A DNA stretch of 64,000 nucleotides from a virus. Shown here one piece after another: positions 1 to 9,138 of this stretch (position 1 is its first letter; every line of letters begins with the position of its first letter). The notes below the pieces were generated by a model. It was not told where the DNA came from and did not search any database. It was given only the letters and a program-made list of their open reading frames with translations. Made by a program: the position numbers and the translations under genes. The stretch lies in IMG/VR virus record IMGVR_UViG_3300020452_000254, positions 1 to 64,000 of that record. The stretch is one strand, 5' to 3'.

Positions 1-70
1 GTAGACATTTTGAGATGTAAGTTTTTCCACTGCCAGGCAGTCCCATAATTAAAATTGTTTTTGTTTTCAT
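1..70 (-). CDS. P-loop kinase/ATPase, 5' fragment
   Basis: Only the first 23 residues are in the window; the gene runs off the left edge. They contain a textbook Walker A motif (GLPGSGKT, residues 10-17) directly after a hydrophobic first beta strand, as in small phage nucleotide, polynucleotide or adenylylsulfate kinases. Which of these it is cannot be decided from the fragment. The ATG at 70 has no Shine-Dalgarno sequence. Instead AATAAATA lies exactly 5 nt upstream (76-83), overlapping the stop codon of the upstream 2OG-oxygenase gene; see the leaderless-promoter finding. Confidence 0.75.
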   Translation of the reverse strand, partial: MKTKTILIMGLPGSGKTYISKCL

Positions 71-75
71 ACTAT

Positions 76-83
76 TATTTATT
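76..83 (-). promoter_or_regulatory. Late-promoter-like box, 5 nt from ATG
   Basis: The minus strand reads AATAAATA-ATAGT-ATG, seven of eight matches to the T4 late consensus TATAAATA. The 5-nt gap to the kinase ATG is the same as at 29612, 37418 and 53303. Confidence 0.4.
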
Positions 84-894
84 GTTCATCCCAAAGAGAT
101 GTTTCATCACCACGAACCACCATACTAGTTCTAAAAGGAAATTTGTTTTCTTTTGTATACTCTGCACTAGGGCCTGGATGTCTATGAGTTATTGCACCAT
201 TCATAATAACTAATCTGTTTGGTTTATATTGAATCCTTCCTATTTCATAATCGTCAGCATCTTCTGGAATACCATGATATGCATGGTCATGATATTCACT
301 ATTGTACATAATTAAATCACCACCCCAATCATCATCCCATCTTTCTTGGTCATAATATAGGAATGTTAAATTAGTTAAACAACTTTCATCTAGTCCTGTA
401 TCTTCATGTACTGTTCCATCTTGTCCTATTGTTTGTCCATTGAATCCACAATACTGGAAATAATCCCAATTAAATCTAAAGTCTTGTCTTAATTTATGGA
501 TAAACCAATCGACCATAGGAACTCTGTATCCTACATCATTAGTTCTTAAAACATTCTCTTTCCATTTTGCTTGATTGTTCCATCTAGGACTATTTTGATT
601 AGAGTATTCATAGTGTCTATCATGTCTTTGAAGTTGCCATCCTCTTTCAGTTCTGTTATAATATATTGATTCACCCCAGTAAAGATGTTGCATTTCACCA
701 TCACGAATTACTCTATTACTTCTACCCCACTTTACAGAAGACTCTCTCCATTTTCTCCAACTATACCATATTGAAGGCGTAAGATAATTATCTATTACCC
801 AACATTTTTGAAATGGTAATTTGTCTATAGGTTGTGGTTTTTGCAGATAATCGATTTGTAAAGGATGCATTAACCATTCGTAATGGTTTGACAC
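79..894 (-). CDS. 2OG-Fe(II) oxygenase (prolyl-hydroxylase-like)
   Basis: A 271-residue protein whose C-terminal half carries the double-stranded beta-helix signature of Fe(II)/2-oxoglutarate dioxygenases: His163-x-Asp165 (in TVHEDTG), a distal His237 (ITHRHPGPS) and Arg255 (PFRTSM) for the 2-oxoglutarate carboxylate. Such proteins hydroxylate proteins, nucleotides or small molecules; the substrate here is unknown. It is one of four oxygenases of this kind in the window. The GTG start at 894 overlaps the TAG of the upstream gene; an internal ATG at residue 9 is an alternative. Its position next to the fibre cluster could mean that it modifies a virion protein, but that is inference. Confidence 0.8.
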   Translation of the reverse strand: MSNHYEWLMHPLQIDYLQKPQPIDKLPFQKCWVIDNYLTPSIWYSWRKWRESSVKWGRSNRVIRDGEMQHLYWGESIYYNRTERGWQLQRHDRHYEYSNQNSPRWNNQAKWKENVLRTNDVGYRVPMVDWFIHKLRQDFRFNWDYFQYCGFNGQTIGQDGTVHEDTGLDESCLTNLTFLYYDQERWDDDWGGDLIMYNSEYHDHAYHGIPEDADDYEIGRIQYKPNRLVIMNGAITHRHPGPSAEYTKENKFPFRTSMVVRGDETSLWDEQ

Positions 895-1529
895 TAAACT
901 GCCCTCTTATCCTCACCTAAATCATCTTGTCCACCCACTATGTCTAGGGTGTCTGTTTTTTCAAACCTATCATCTGACCAATGTGTTTCTTGAAAAGTTT
1001 CTTCATGTGGAACTTCTGGTATAGTATCAGCATAATGTGAAAAGTCTTTTAAATCTTCATCTAATGTTGAATTAATTTCTTCACATATTCTATATGTAGT
1101 ACCTATAAGGAAGTCATACCAATCTAAAAATCTTCTTGCAATCTGTCTTCGTGGGTCATTTGAACCCTCTCTGCCTGCAATCATTATTTCAGTTACATTT
1201 TCAAATTCAAAAAATCCAAGTTGACTCATACATTGTTTTTGTTTTTCTCTAACATTTGTTTGTAAGTCTTCAATGTATTGTTTCGACATTGTAAGTTCAA
1301 GTGGTGGTTCACAAAGTTTGATATATTCTTCAATCTCTGCACATGCTTCTGGATTTAAAGGCTCACTTTCACCATTGAGTTCAAACTCATACATGTCATC
1401 TACTGGGACAAAGAAAAGGTGGTCGTAATCAAAACCAAATTGTGGTTTATCGGTTTTATCATAATTCCAACGAAGTCCTTTTTCGTTAGTTATATGTAAA
1501 ACATTGTCGTGGTCATAAACTAATAACAT
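894..1529 (-). CDS. Unknown acidic protein beside fibre genes
   Basis: A 211-residue acidic protein that I do not recognise. It has a beta-rich N-terminus, a helical middle segment with a charged stretch around residues 80-105, and an acidic tail. A GGAGA Shine-Dalgarno sequence precedes the ATG at 1529. Its place between the repeat protein and an oxygenase suggests a fibre accessory or chaperone role, but nothing in the sequence proves it. Confidence 0.7.
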   Translation of the reverse strand: MLLVYDHDNVLHITNEKGLRWNYDKTDKPQFGFDYDHLFFVPVDDMYEFELNGESEPLNPEACAEIEEYIKLCEPPLELTMSKQYIEDLQTNVREKQKQCMSQLGFFEFENVTEIMIAGREGSNDPRRQIARRFLDWYDFLIGTTYRICEEINSTLDEDLKDFSHYADTIPEVPHEETFQETHWSDDRFEKTDTLDIVGGQDDLGEDKRAV

Positions 1530-1568
1530 AATAAAATCTCCATAATATAGTAGTATATAGGTCTGGTT

Positions 1569-3239
1569 TTAAGGCCAGGGTTTGTTCAAATCACCATCCC
1601 ATGTAGAGACTGGTCTAGTCGAAGGTCGAGTAGAAGGTCTAGTACTTGGTCTAGTTGATGGTCTCGTTGATGGACGAGTCAAAGTCACCTCATAAGAAGT
1701 AGGTCTAGATATAGTCTGTTCAAAGTTAGCAGGTCTATTAATAGTCACCTCATAAGAAGTTGGTCTAGGTATAGTTACCTCATATGTTGTAGGTCTATTA
1801 ATTGTCTGTTCAAAGTTAGCAGGTCTATTAATTGTCTGTTCAAAGTTAGCAGGTCTGTTAATAGTGACCTCATAACTTGTAGGTCTAGGTGTCTGATAAT
1901 TAGTTGGTCTAGGTATAGTTACCTCATAGTTAGCAGGTCTATTAATTGTCTGTTCATATGAACCAGGCCTTGGTATAGTCTGTTCATATGTTGGTGGTCT
2001 ATAGTTCTGAGTTTGATAATACTGAGGTCTATAACCAGTTGACTGTGTTTGATAATATTGTGGTCTATAACCTGTACCTTGTGTCTGGAAATATTGAGGT
2101 CTATATCCAGTAGTTTGATAATTAGTAGGTCTAGGTATACTCACCTCATAAGAAGTTGGTCTAGGTATAGTTACCTCGTATGTTGGTGGTCTATAGTTCT
2201 GAGTCTGGAAGTACTGTGGTCTATATCCAGTTGTTTGGAAATACTGTGGTCTACTTCCAGTTGTCTGATAATAATTAGGTAAATTACCCCATGGCCCATT
2301 TGGATTATAAATTGGGTTGAAACTAGTAGGTGTATTTGCTAACTGAGCAGATGGTACTTGAGAATACCCAGCACCATATCCAAACTTAGGATGTCCACCT
2401 TGATATGACTGTACTTGATATGCACCAGGCCTATAATTCTGTATCTGATATGTTGGTGGTCTATAGTTTTGTATCTGATATGAAGGTGGTCTATAGTTTT
2501 GTGTTTGATAATATTGTGGTCTAGGTATAGTTTGTTCATAACTAGCAGGTCTAGGTATAGTTTGTTCATAACTAGAGGGTCTAGAATTCTGTATCTGGTA
2601 TGAAGGTGGTCTATAATTCTGTATCTGATAATTATAACTTGGTGGTCTATAGTTTTGAGCTTGGAAATTATAACTTGGTGGTCTATAGTTCTGTGTTTGG
2701 AAATACTGTGGTCTACCTATAGTTACCTCATATGAAGTAGGTCTATTAATAGTCACCTCATAAGAAGTTGGTCTAGGTATAGTTTGTTCATAGTTAGCAG
2801 GTCTACTATTTTGCAACTGTGCTGGTCTTGGTATTGTTTGTTCATAAGTTGTAGGTCTAGGTATAGTTACCTCATATGTTGTAGGTCTAGGTATAGTTAC
2901 TTCATAACTAGAAGGTCTGTTAATTGTTTGTTCAAAGTTAGCAGGTCTATTAATTGTCTGTTCATATGAAGTAGGTCTAGGTATAGTTACTTCATAACTA
3001 GAAGGTCTGTTAATAGTAGACTCATATGGTTGCTGAAAAGGTTGTTGGAAAGGTTGCTGAAAAGGTTGTTGGAAACTTTGCTGAAAAGGTTGTTGAACCT
3101 GTATAGTCCCTGTTTGAAATTCCCATCCTGTAGGAGTTTTCCTTTTTACATCAACTACTTTTTTCCAGCCAGAAGGAGTCTTGACTCTCCATCCTGTAGT
3201 CTCTTTCCATCCGCCTGGAGTTTTTACTTTTGAACTCAT
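1569..3239 (-). CDS. Arg-Pro-Tyr repeat protein, probable fibre/appendage
   Basis: A 556-residue low-complexity protein. Residues 1-45 hold three copies of a K-TP-GW-type motif (KTPGGW, KTPSGW, KTPTGW). A Gln/Phe-rich stretch (QQPFQQ repeats) follows, and then some 40 near-tandem units of about 10 residues of the form RPxxYEVTIP / RPxxYEQTIN / RPxYFQTQNY. The end is RPST repeated five times. The pattern predicts an extended, non-globular rod or a disordered chain rich in Arg, Pro and Tyr. GAGGAAA upstream of the ATG is a good ribosome-binding site. The position in the fibre cluster favours a virion surface protein. I know no exact family. Confidence 0.8.
   Translation of the reverse strand: MSSKVKTPGGWKETTGWRVKTPSGWKKVVDVKRKTPTGWEFQTGTIQVQQPFQQSFQQPFQQPFQQPFQQPYESTINRPSSYEVTIPRPTSYEQTINRPANFEQTINRPSSYEVTIPRPTTYEVTIPRPTTYEQTIPRPAQLQNSRPANYEQTIPRPTSYEVTINRPTSYEVTIGRPQYFQTQNYRPPSYNFQAQNYRPPSYNYQIQNYRPPSYQIQNSRPSSYEQTIPRPASYEQTIPRPQYYQTQNYRPPSYQIQNYRPPTYQIQNYRPGAYQVQSYQGGHPKFGYGAGYSQVPSAQLANTPTSFNPIYNPNGPWGNLPNYYQTTGSRPQYFQTTGYRPQYFQTQNYRPPTYEVTIPRPTSYEVSIPRPTNYQTTGYRPQYFQTQGTGYRPQYYQTQSTGYRPQYYQTQNYRPPTYEQTIPRPGSYEQTINRPANYEVTIPRPTNYQTPRPTSYEVTINRPANFEQTINRPANFEQTINRPTTYEVTIPRPTSYEVTINRPANFEQTISRPTSYEVTLTRPSTRPSTRPSTRPSTRPSTRPVSTWDGDLNKPWP
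1620..3090 (-). repeat. About 30-bp imperfect tandem repeats in coding DNA
   Basis: The plus strand shows endlessly varied copies of blocks such as tataacctcat-like and aggtctaggtatag units, with a period near 30 bp and frequent 33-bp variants. They encode the RPxxY repeats. Copies differ at synonymous and non-synonymous sites, so the array can recombine and change length. Confidence 0.85.
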
Positions 3240-3271
3240 TAATCAATTTCCTCATTCATTATATATGGTTA

Positions 3272-6200
3272 CTATGAGTATGTTATCCAGATATCACCTA
3301 CTGCTCCATCTGAACCACCTGGCCCTGCACTATGTATAAATGTATTTCTGAATGCTTTTGCACTAGCACCTATTGTTGTATAACTTGTTGTTGCAGCTCC
3401 TGTAACACCCAATGTTCCACCCACTGTTTGGTTACCACTAACTGCTAATCCTGTTAAAGTACCAACACTTGTAATTGCAGTCTGAGCTGCACCTGTTACT
3501 GTGGCTGCAGTTCCAGAAGTGTTTCCTGTGACATTACCTTGTAAGTTTGCAATTAAAGTACCTGTACTTATTGTTAAATTACCACTAGAGGCTCCAGTTG
3601 CACTTGTTGTTCCCATAACAAACTTATCTGCACTTTCATCCCAACCCATAAATGCATTTGAAGAACTTCCTCTTTCGATAATGATACCAGAATCACCAGA
3701 AGGTGAACCAGAATTACCTGTTCCAAGTTCTATAAGTTGGTCTTCAATTGTTGTGTTTGTTGAACTGTTTGTTACAGATGAACCATTAACTGTTAAATTA
3801 CCAGAAATTACAACATTACCACTTGCAGTAACATCTGTTGCAGCTATATCTGCAAAAGTTACATCTGAGGTTGTTGATACTGCCTGTCCAATACTAATTG
3901 CAGGCTCCCATCCTTCACCAGCACTACCACTTACAGTAACACCAGTTCCACCAGTAACATTGTCAACATAGTTTCCAGATGTTCCAGAACCTAATGCAAC
4001 TGTACCTACTGTTAGGTCAATTGTGTTGTCTGAATCTTGATATGTTACAGTGATACCACTTTCAGTGTTTGAACTGAACATTGCACCCACTTGGTCTGAT
4101 ACTGCTTCTGCAAAGTCTGATACTTGTGATGCAGGCATACTAATGTCTACACTAGATGCACTTGTTACTCTACCTTTTGCATCTACTGCTACTTGAGCAA
4201 CACTATTTGCATCACCATAAGTTGCAGCCGATACACCAGAGTTTGCAAGTGTAATTGGTAATGCAACATTACCTGTTCCATCAAATGATTGTGATGAGTC
4301 TGTAGTTGCATCTCCACTTACTGTAAAGTTTCTTGAAGTTGCAAGTGCAGTTGCAGTTGCAGAGTTTCCTGTTGAACTTCCAGCACTACCACTTACATTA
4401 CCTGTAATGTTTGCAACTAGATTTGCAACACCATATCCACTTCCAGAGGTGTTTACTGTTGTTGAAGGTTGTACTGTTGTATCTGTAAATAATCTAAATG
4501 TGTTATCTGTTGATGCATCAAAGAATATACCAGCATATTTTGTTGTTGATGATTCTACATACTTACCATAGAAACCAAAGTCTGTTGCATTTCCTGTATT
4601 TGCATTTGATAAACCTGTAAAGTTTGAATCTGAAACTGTAGCACCTGTTTGTGTTGTTGTACCAGAAACTACTAAGTTACCACTAACTGTTAAATCGTTT
4701 GATACTGTTACATCACTTGGTAATCCATATGTAATTGTTCCAGAACTTTCTGATACATCTACTTCGTTTGATGTTCCAGCAAAAGTTAAAGTACCACCTA
4801 GTGATACTGGACTTGTATTTGAACCATCTGAAACTGTTATACTTGAATTTGAAAGTTTTGCATTTGCAATTGAACCTGCTAACATACTGTTCTCTACAGA
4901 TGTTGCAGCTATTGTTGCAGTTAAGGTTGCACTTGCACCATTTGTTATTGTTGCACTACCAGATAAATCACCACCAAGAGTAATTGTATGGTCTGCAATA
5001 TCAAAGTCTAAAGTACCATCTGAATCGTCATAAGTAACTGCTATACCACTTTCTGTGTTAGATGTTACCATTGCACCAACTACATCTTCAACTGCTTCTG
5101 TGAAGTCTGATACTATTGTAGATGCACTACCACTTACTGTAAGGTCGATAGTTCCATCACCATCTTGATACGATGCACTGATTCCTGTTTCAGTATTACC
5201 ACTAAACATTGCACCAACTATGTCTTGTACATTTTCAGATATTAATGCAAGGTCGATTGCACCATCACCAGCATCATCATATGTTGCAGTTATACCAGTA
5301 TGTGAACCATTTGTTGCAAGTTGAGCTCCTGTTACATCTTGAACTCTTTCTGTTGTATGATATTGATTTGACCCTTCGGATAAGTCTCCTGTATCAAATG
5401 GTGAAAGACTTACTACAAGGTCTACTGTTCCATCTGCATCTTGATAAGTTGCAGTAATTCCTGTCTCAGTATTACCTGTAAACATTGCACCAGCAATGTC
5501 TTGTATATTTTCGTCTATTAATGCAAGGTCAATAGTTCCATCTGAATCTTGATATGTTGCAGTAATACCTGTTTCAGTATTACTTGAGAACATTGCACCA
5601 GCAAGGTCTTGTATTCTTTCTGCATTTACTGTAACATCACCACTTGAAACTGTAAAATCTGTTCCATCGAATGTTGCTACACCAGCATTTGTTTCTGTTG
5701 CAAGTTCAGCTGATAGAGTTGCAGTTGAACCTTCGCCTGGAGTATGAGATACATTTAATCCCTCTCCTACTGAAATGTCTGTTAAATAATTACCAGTTGT
5801 GTCTGTTCCTAATGCAACTGAGTCAGCTTGAATTGTTGTACTAAGTGATATGTTTCCAGTTCCATCAAAAGATGCAGAACCAACTACATCTCCAGCTACT
5901 GCAATAGTTCTTGCAGTTTGAAGTGCAGAAGCTGTAGATGCATTACCTACTAATGCACCTTGAACATTTGATATTAAGGTACTTGTTGCATGTCCTGTTC
6001 CACTAGTATTTACTGTGGTTGTAGGTTCTGACTGGTTACCATGAAACAATCTAAACTTATCTGATTCAGATGCATCCCATAATAGTCCTGCGTATTTTGT
6101 AGTTGAACCTTCAACATATTGACCATATAAACCAAAGTCGGTTGCATTTGCAGCGTTATCTTTTGATACTTTAACTGCACCATCTGTTACTTGTAAAGTA

Positions 6201-7333
6201 GAAGATGACACTGTAGTTGTACTTCCTTGTACTGTAAGGTTTCCAGATAGTGTTAAGTTAGTTGCACCAATATCTCCTGTGACTGTTAAGTCATCTCCTA
6301 TTGTTACATCATCTGGTAATGAAATTGTTACATCTGCTGTTTCTGAACCAGAACCAGAGACAGTAATCTCGTTTGCAGTTCCAGTTATTGATTGTACATA
6401 GTTCCCTGTTGTGTCTGTTCCTAATGCAACACTGTTAGCTGCAATTGTAGCTGCAATAGATGTGTTTCCTAGATTGGTCATCGTTGCAGAACCAGTTACA
6501 TCTCCAGTTAAAGAAATGGTAGGGTCATTCACATTGAAGTCTAGAGTACCATCTGAGTCCTCATAAGTGACTGCTATACCACTTTCTGTGTTAGATGATA
6601 CCATTGCACCAACTACATCTTGAACTCTCTCTGAGGTGTGATATAGGTTTGTTGAACCTTCTGCTAAATGGTCTGTACTTGGGTTTTCACCTATGTGAAC
6701 ATTTCCACCCATTCCACTGTGGTTTGCACAATAGTAGTAATGTGGATTCATTGCATCTTGTTCGAAACATACTTCTACATATGCACCAGCATTACCTGCT
6801 GTTCCTACTTTATTATAGATAGTTGTTCCAGCAGATATTTCTGAACCACCACCATGTGTACCATCGGATGTTGTTGAGAATCTTAAAGGATGTGATGAGT
6901 TACTACCAGCTGATTGGTCAAACCTATAAACAACATTGGGAGAAAGTTTTGCTGTTTGTTGTGAACCACCATCTAATAAGAACTTACCAGCACTTACTGT
7001 AACTACAACTTTATGGTAGTATGGTGCAGATGTGTTGTTAAGTTGTTGTTCTACTGCAAGGTCGATAGTTCCATCACCATCTTCGTAACCTACAGTTATG
7101 TTAGTTTCAGTGTTAGAACTAAACATAGCTCCCACTGTATCTTGTATAAATTCTGCTCCTACTGTTGCACTGAATGTACCACTTCCATCATTATATGAAA
7201 ATGATATACCTGTATGTGAACCAGCAGCGAACAGACTTGAAATCTGGTCTTGTATCGCTTCAATTGCACCAGTGGAATCTAGTTCTCCAGATGCATTTAA
7301 AAGGTCTGCAAGATATCTTGCTTTAGTTGGCAT
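3272..7333 (-). CDS. Large tail fibre with cupredoxin-like module
   Basis: A 1353-residue beta-rich fibre. It is built largely from repeats of the type I-Q-D-x-VGAMxSSNTETGI-xxTYxDxDGTIDL, separated by beta-helix-like Ser/Thr/Asn-rich stretches (LGTDTTGNY, GNLTV). Near the N-terminus (residues about 104-215) a different module ends in HYYYCANHSGMGG. With His148 it offers a His/Cys202/His205/Met208 set in the C-x2-H-x2-M spacing of amicyanin-type cupredoxins. The C-terminus (GPGGSDGAVGDIWITYS) is a typical fibre end. A late box lies at 7368-7375 and GGGAGAAA precedes the ATG. Function: host recognition or a shaft fibre. Confidence 0.82.
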   Translation of the reverse strand: MPTKARYLADLLNASGELDSTGAIEAIQDQISSLFAAGSHTGISFSYNDGSGTFSATVGAEFIQDTVGAMFSSNTETNITVGYEDGDGTIDLAVEQQLNNTSAPYYHKVVVTVSAGKFLLDGGSQQTAKLSPNVVYRFDQSAGSNSSHPLRFSTTSDGTHGGGSEISAGTTIYNKVGTAGNAGAYVEVCFEQDAMNPHYYYCANHSGMGGNVHIGENPSTDHLAEGSTNLYHTSERVQDVVGAMVSSNTESGIAVTYEDSDGTLDFNVNDPTISLTGDVTGSATMTNLGNTSIAATIAANSVALGTDTTGNYVQSITGTANEITVSGSGSETADVTISLPDDVTIGDDLTVTGDIGATNLTLSGNLTVQGSTTTVSSSTLQVTDGAVKVSKDNAANATDFGLYGQYVEGSTTKYAGLLWDASESDKFRLFHGNQSEPTTTVNTSGTGHATSTLISNVQGALVGNASTASALQTARTIAVAGDVVGSASFDGTGNISLSTTIQADSVALGTDTTGNYLTDISVGEGLNVSHTPGEGSTATLSAELATETNAGVATFDGTDFTVSSGDVTVNAERIQDLAGAMFSSNTETGITATYQDSDGTIDLALIDENIQDIAGAMFTGNTETGITATYQDADGTVDLVVSLSPFDTGDLSEGSNQYHTTERVQDVTGAQLATNGSHTGITATYDDAGDGAIDLALISENVQDIVGAMFSGNTETGISASYQDGDGTIDLTVSGSASTIVSDFTEAVEDVVGAMVTSNTESGIAVTYDDSDGTLDFDIADHTITLGGDLSGSATITNGASATLTATIAATSVENSMLAGSIANAKLSNSSITVSDGSNTSPVSLGGTLTFAGTSNEVDVSESSGTITYGLPSDVTVSNDLTVSGNLVVSGTTTQTGATVSDSNFTGLSNANTGNATDFGFYGKYVESSTTKYAGIFFDASTDNTFRLFTDTTVQPSTTVNTSGSGYGVANLVANITGNVSGSAGSSTGNSATATALATSRNFTVSGDATTDSSQSFDGTGNVALPITLANSGVSAATYGDANSVAQVAVDAKGRVTSASSVDISMPASQVSDFAEAVSDQVGAMFSSNTESGITVTYQDSDNTIDLTVGTVALGSGTSGNYVDNVTGGTGVTVSGSAGEGWEPAISIGQAVSTTSDVTFADIAATDVTASGNVVISGNLTVNGSSVTNSSTNTTIEDQLIELGTGNSGSPSGDSGIIIERGSSSNAFMGWDESADKFVMGTTSATGASSGNLTISTGTLIANLQGNVTGNTSGTAATVTGAAQTAITSVGTLTGLAVSGNQTVGGTLGVTGAATTSYTTIGASAKAFRNTFIHSAGPGGSDGAVGDIWITYS

Positions 7334-7367
7334 TTTATAGTTTCTCCCTAATTAAATCCTTTATAGT

Positions 7368-7375
7368 TATTTATA
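7368..7375 (-). promoter_or_regulatory. T4-type late promoter box
   Basis: An exact TATAAATA on the minus strand, about 35 nt upstream of the large fibre ATG, in the 42-bp gap between two fibre genes. Confidence 0.65.
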
Positions 7376-8677
7376 TTATTCATCTATTTCAATGAAGTTT
7401 TCACCAGTGATTTCTTGTAATTTACGAATCATCTTTTCCATATTGACTTTAAATCTTTTTCCTGTTATACTATTCTCAGAGTAGTATACCCATTCTCCTT
7501 CGGTGTTATGTGGAGAGATTTGGGTAACATTACCTGCTTCATCTCTCACAAACAACTCTGCACTACTTGATACATCCTTTGAATATATGGATGCACGATT
7601 AGTGACTCCAGATGGGTCGGATGCAAGTACTTCTAAATGCACTGGCCCATCTTGAACATCTACATAAGTAGATGGTTTTAGTGTGACTGAATCAGTCCCA
7701 CTTGAAATTATTTCTTTTCCATTAGTATCTAACTGACCACCTAAAAAAGGAACTGTGTCTAAAAACAAATTAACTTCTGGTGTTGGATAACCATAATCGA
7801 TTATATCAACAACATAGTTTGGGTCGTTAAGTGCTTCACTAAAAGTTATTGTAGTTCCACTTCCAGAAGACCATTGTCCTTTTTTTACTAAGACACCATT
7901 CACAAATACTTGTGTATACTTGGGAATGACACTTAATGTATTTCCATTTGCATCTGAACCAGTTAAATTTGAAACTGGAGATGATGTTACATCGAATTGA
8001 AATCTTGAAAATGGTGCAGTACCAGAATACGATTTTATAACGACTGTATCATTTACTTGTAGACCAGCATTAAATGTTATAGTAGAAGTGTTTGTTTCTA
8101 CATAATCTTTACCAGACCTATTGTCCATAAGAACACCATTTAGAAATACTAATACTTTACCAAGTGTATATGATAAAGTTACACTGTTTTCATCTGCACC
8201 ATTTAATACTGTTTGGTTTGCAGTTGCAGTGAATTCGTAATGTGTTATACCTGTAAATAAACCAGAAGTAACTTGAGTTTTCCATGCAATGACTTCAAGA
8301 TAATCGGATGACTTTGCACCATCATCTAGTACTATTGATGTTCCATTACTTGCAGTATAATCATCTGGGTCTAAAAATACCCCATTAAGAAATACAGCAA
8401 TACTTCCAGCAGTATACGATAAGGATTCAGAATTTGCATCTGTACCAGAAAATGTTGTTTGGTTTGCACTTGCATTAAATAAGTAATGCACCATATCAGA
8501 CATGTCTGAGGATACATCTGCACCCACTTCGACTACAGATTGTGTTCCACCTACACTTTTCTTTATGTATGCCTTACCATCATAGGTGTTGATTGCAAGT
8601 TCACCTAATTGTAAATCAGATGTACTTGGAATTGCACCAGCAGAAGCAGACCTTTTTAATTGGACTGTTTGTGTCAT
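7376..8677 (-). CDS. Tail fibre/adhesin with repeated beta modules
   Basis: A 433-residue fibre. The N-terminus (VQLKRSASAGAIPSTSDLQLGELAIN) is the attachment-type start common to marine phage fibres. Residues about 60-300 contain three related beta modules with the pattern NQTxxxGxDxNSxxLSYTxGxxxVFLNGVxxD. The C-terminus has a short coiled coil (MEKMIRKLQEITG). GAGTGA lies ahead of the ATG at 8677. It probably assembles as a trimer on the baseplate or long fibre. Confidence 0.78.
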   Translation of the reverse strand: MTQTVQLKRSASAGAIPSTSDLQLGELAINTYDGKAYIKKSVGGTQSVVEVGADVSSDMSDMVHYLFNASANQTTFSGTDANSESLSYTAGSIAVFLNGVFLDPDDYTASNGTSIVLDDGAKSSDYLEVIAWKTQVTSGLFTGITHYEFTATANQTVLNGADENSVTLSYTLGKVLVFLNGVLMDNRSGKDYVETNTSTITFNAGLQVNDTVVIKSYSGTAPFSRFQFDVTSSPVSNLTGSDANGNTLSVIPKYTQVFVNGVLVKKGQWSSGSGTTITFSEALNDPNYVVDIIDYGYPTPEVNLFLDTVPFLGGQLDTNGKEIISSGTDSVTLKPSTYVDVQDGPVHLEVLASDPSGVTNRASIYSKDVSSSAELFVRDEAGNVTQISPHNTEGEWVYYSENSITGKRFKVNMEKMIRKLQEITGENFIEIDE

Positions 8678-8696
8678 ATGTCACTCACTATTTCAT

Positions 8697-8734
8697 TAGG
8701 GTATATACCCTATATTTACTCTGTTATATAACAG
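8697..8734 (-). other. Two perfect palindromes between fibre genes
   Basis: TAGGGTATATACCCTA (8697-8712) and CTGTTATATAACAG (8721-8734) are perfect palindromes 8 bp apart. In RNA each can form a 5-6-bp stem with an ATAT loop. The second overlaps the stop codon of the 132-residue gene. They could be mRNA-processing or partial-termination hairpins, or a binding site for a dimeric protein. Confidence 0.7.
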
Positions 8735-9122
8735 ATACTTTTTCTAAAACTGCACTCCATGTAGAAGTGTCTACAGTATATTTGATATTAATCTGGTCAT
8801 CTGCAAAACCAAGTCCCAAATAGTTTAAAACATCATTTGGAACATCTTTTATTGTTCTTTCAACTAAAGGAGATGTAGATTCCCACCATCCATTTGTTGG
8901 TGTAGAACCATCTACTTTAAATCCTAGTTGGATTTCTCTACCACCCTCAGAATTATCTAATTTGAGTTTAGCTTTAAAATTTCCACCATCACTAATAAAA
9001 ACCTTTGAATCAATAGGAATGTATAATGCATCCATAACCTCATTTGGGATTTGAATGTCTAACAACCTATCAATATGGGAAACTGATTTAGTATTTACTG
9101 TATTCCAGATTTTTCCATTCAT
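8724..9122 (-). CDS. Unknown beta-rich virion protein
   Basis: A 132-residue protein that I do not recognise. It is predicted to be mostly beta (KVFISDGGNFKAKLKLD; IQLGFKVDG) and has no cysteine. AGGAGT precedes the ATG. Its location between two fibre genes suggests a fibre-associated or baseplate component. Confidence 0.7.
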   Translation of the reverse strand: MNGKIWNTVNTKSVSHIDRLLDIQIPNEVMDALYIPIDSKVFISDGGNFKAKLKLDNSEGGREIQLGFKVDGSTPTNGWWESTSPLVERTIKDVPNDVLNYLGLGFADDQINIKYTVDTSTWSAVLEKVSVI

Positions 9123-9138
9123 AATAAACTCCTAGTTA

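Noticed and set aside
1620-3090. CRISPR-like array
   Set aside because: Repeats are in frame, imperfect, contiguous and coding; there are no unique spacers or cas genes.
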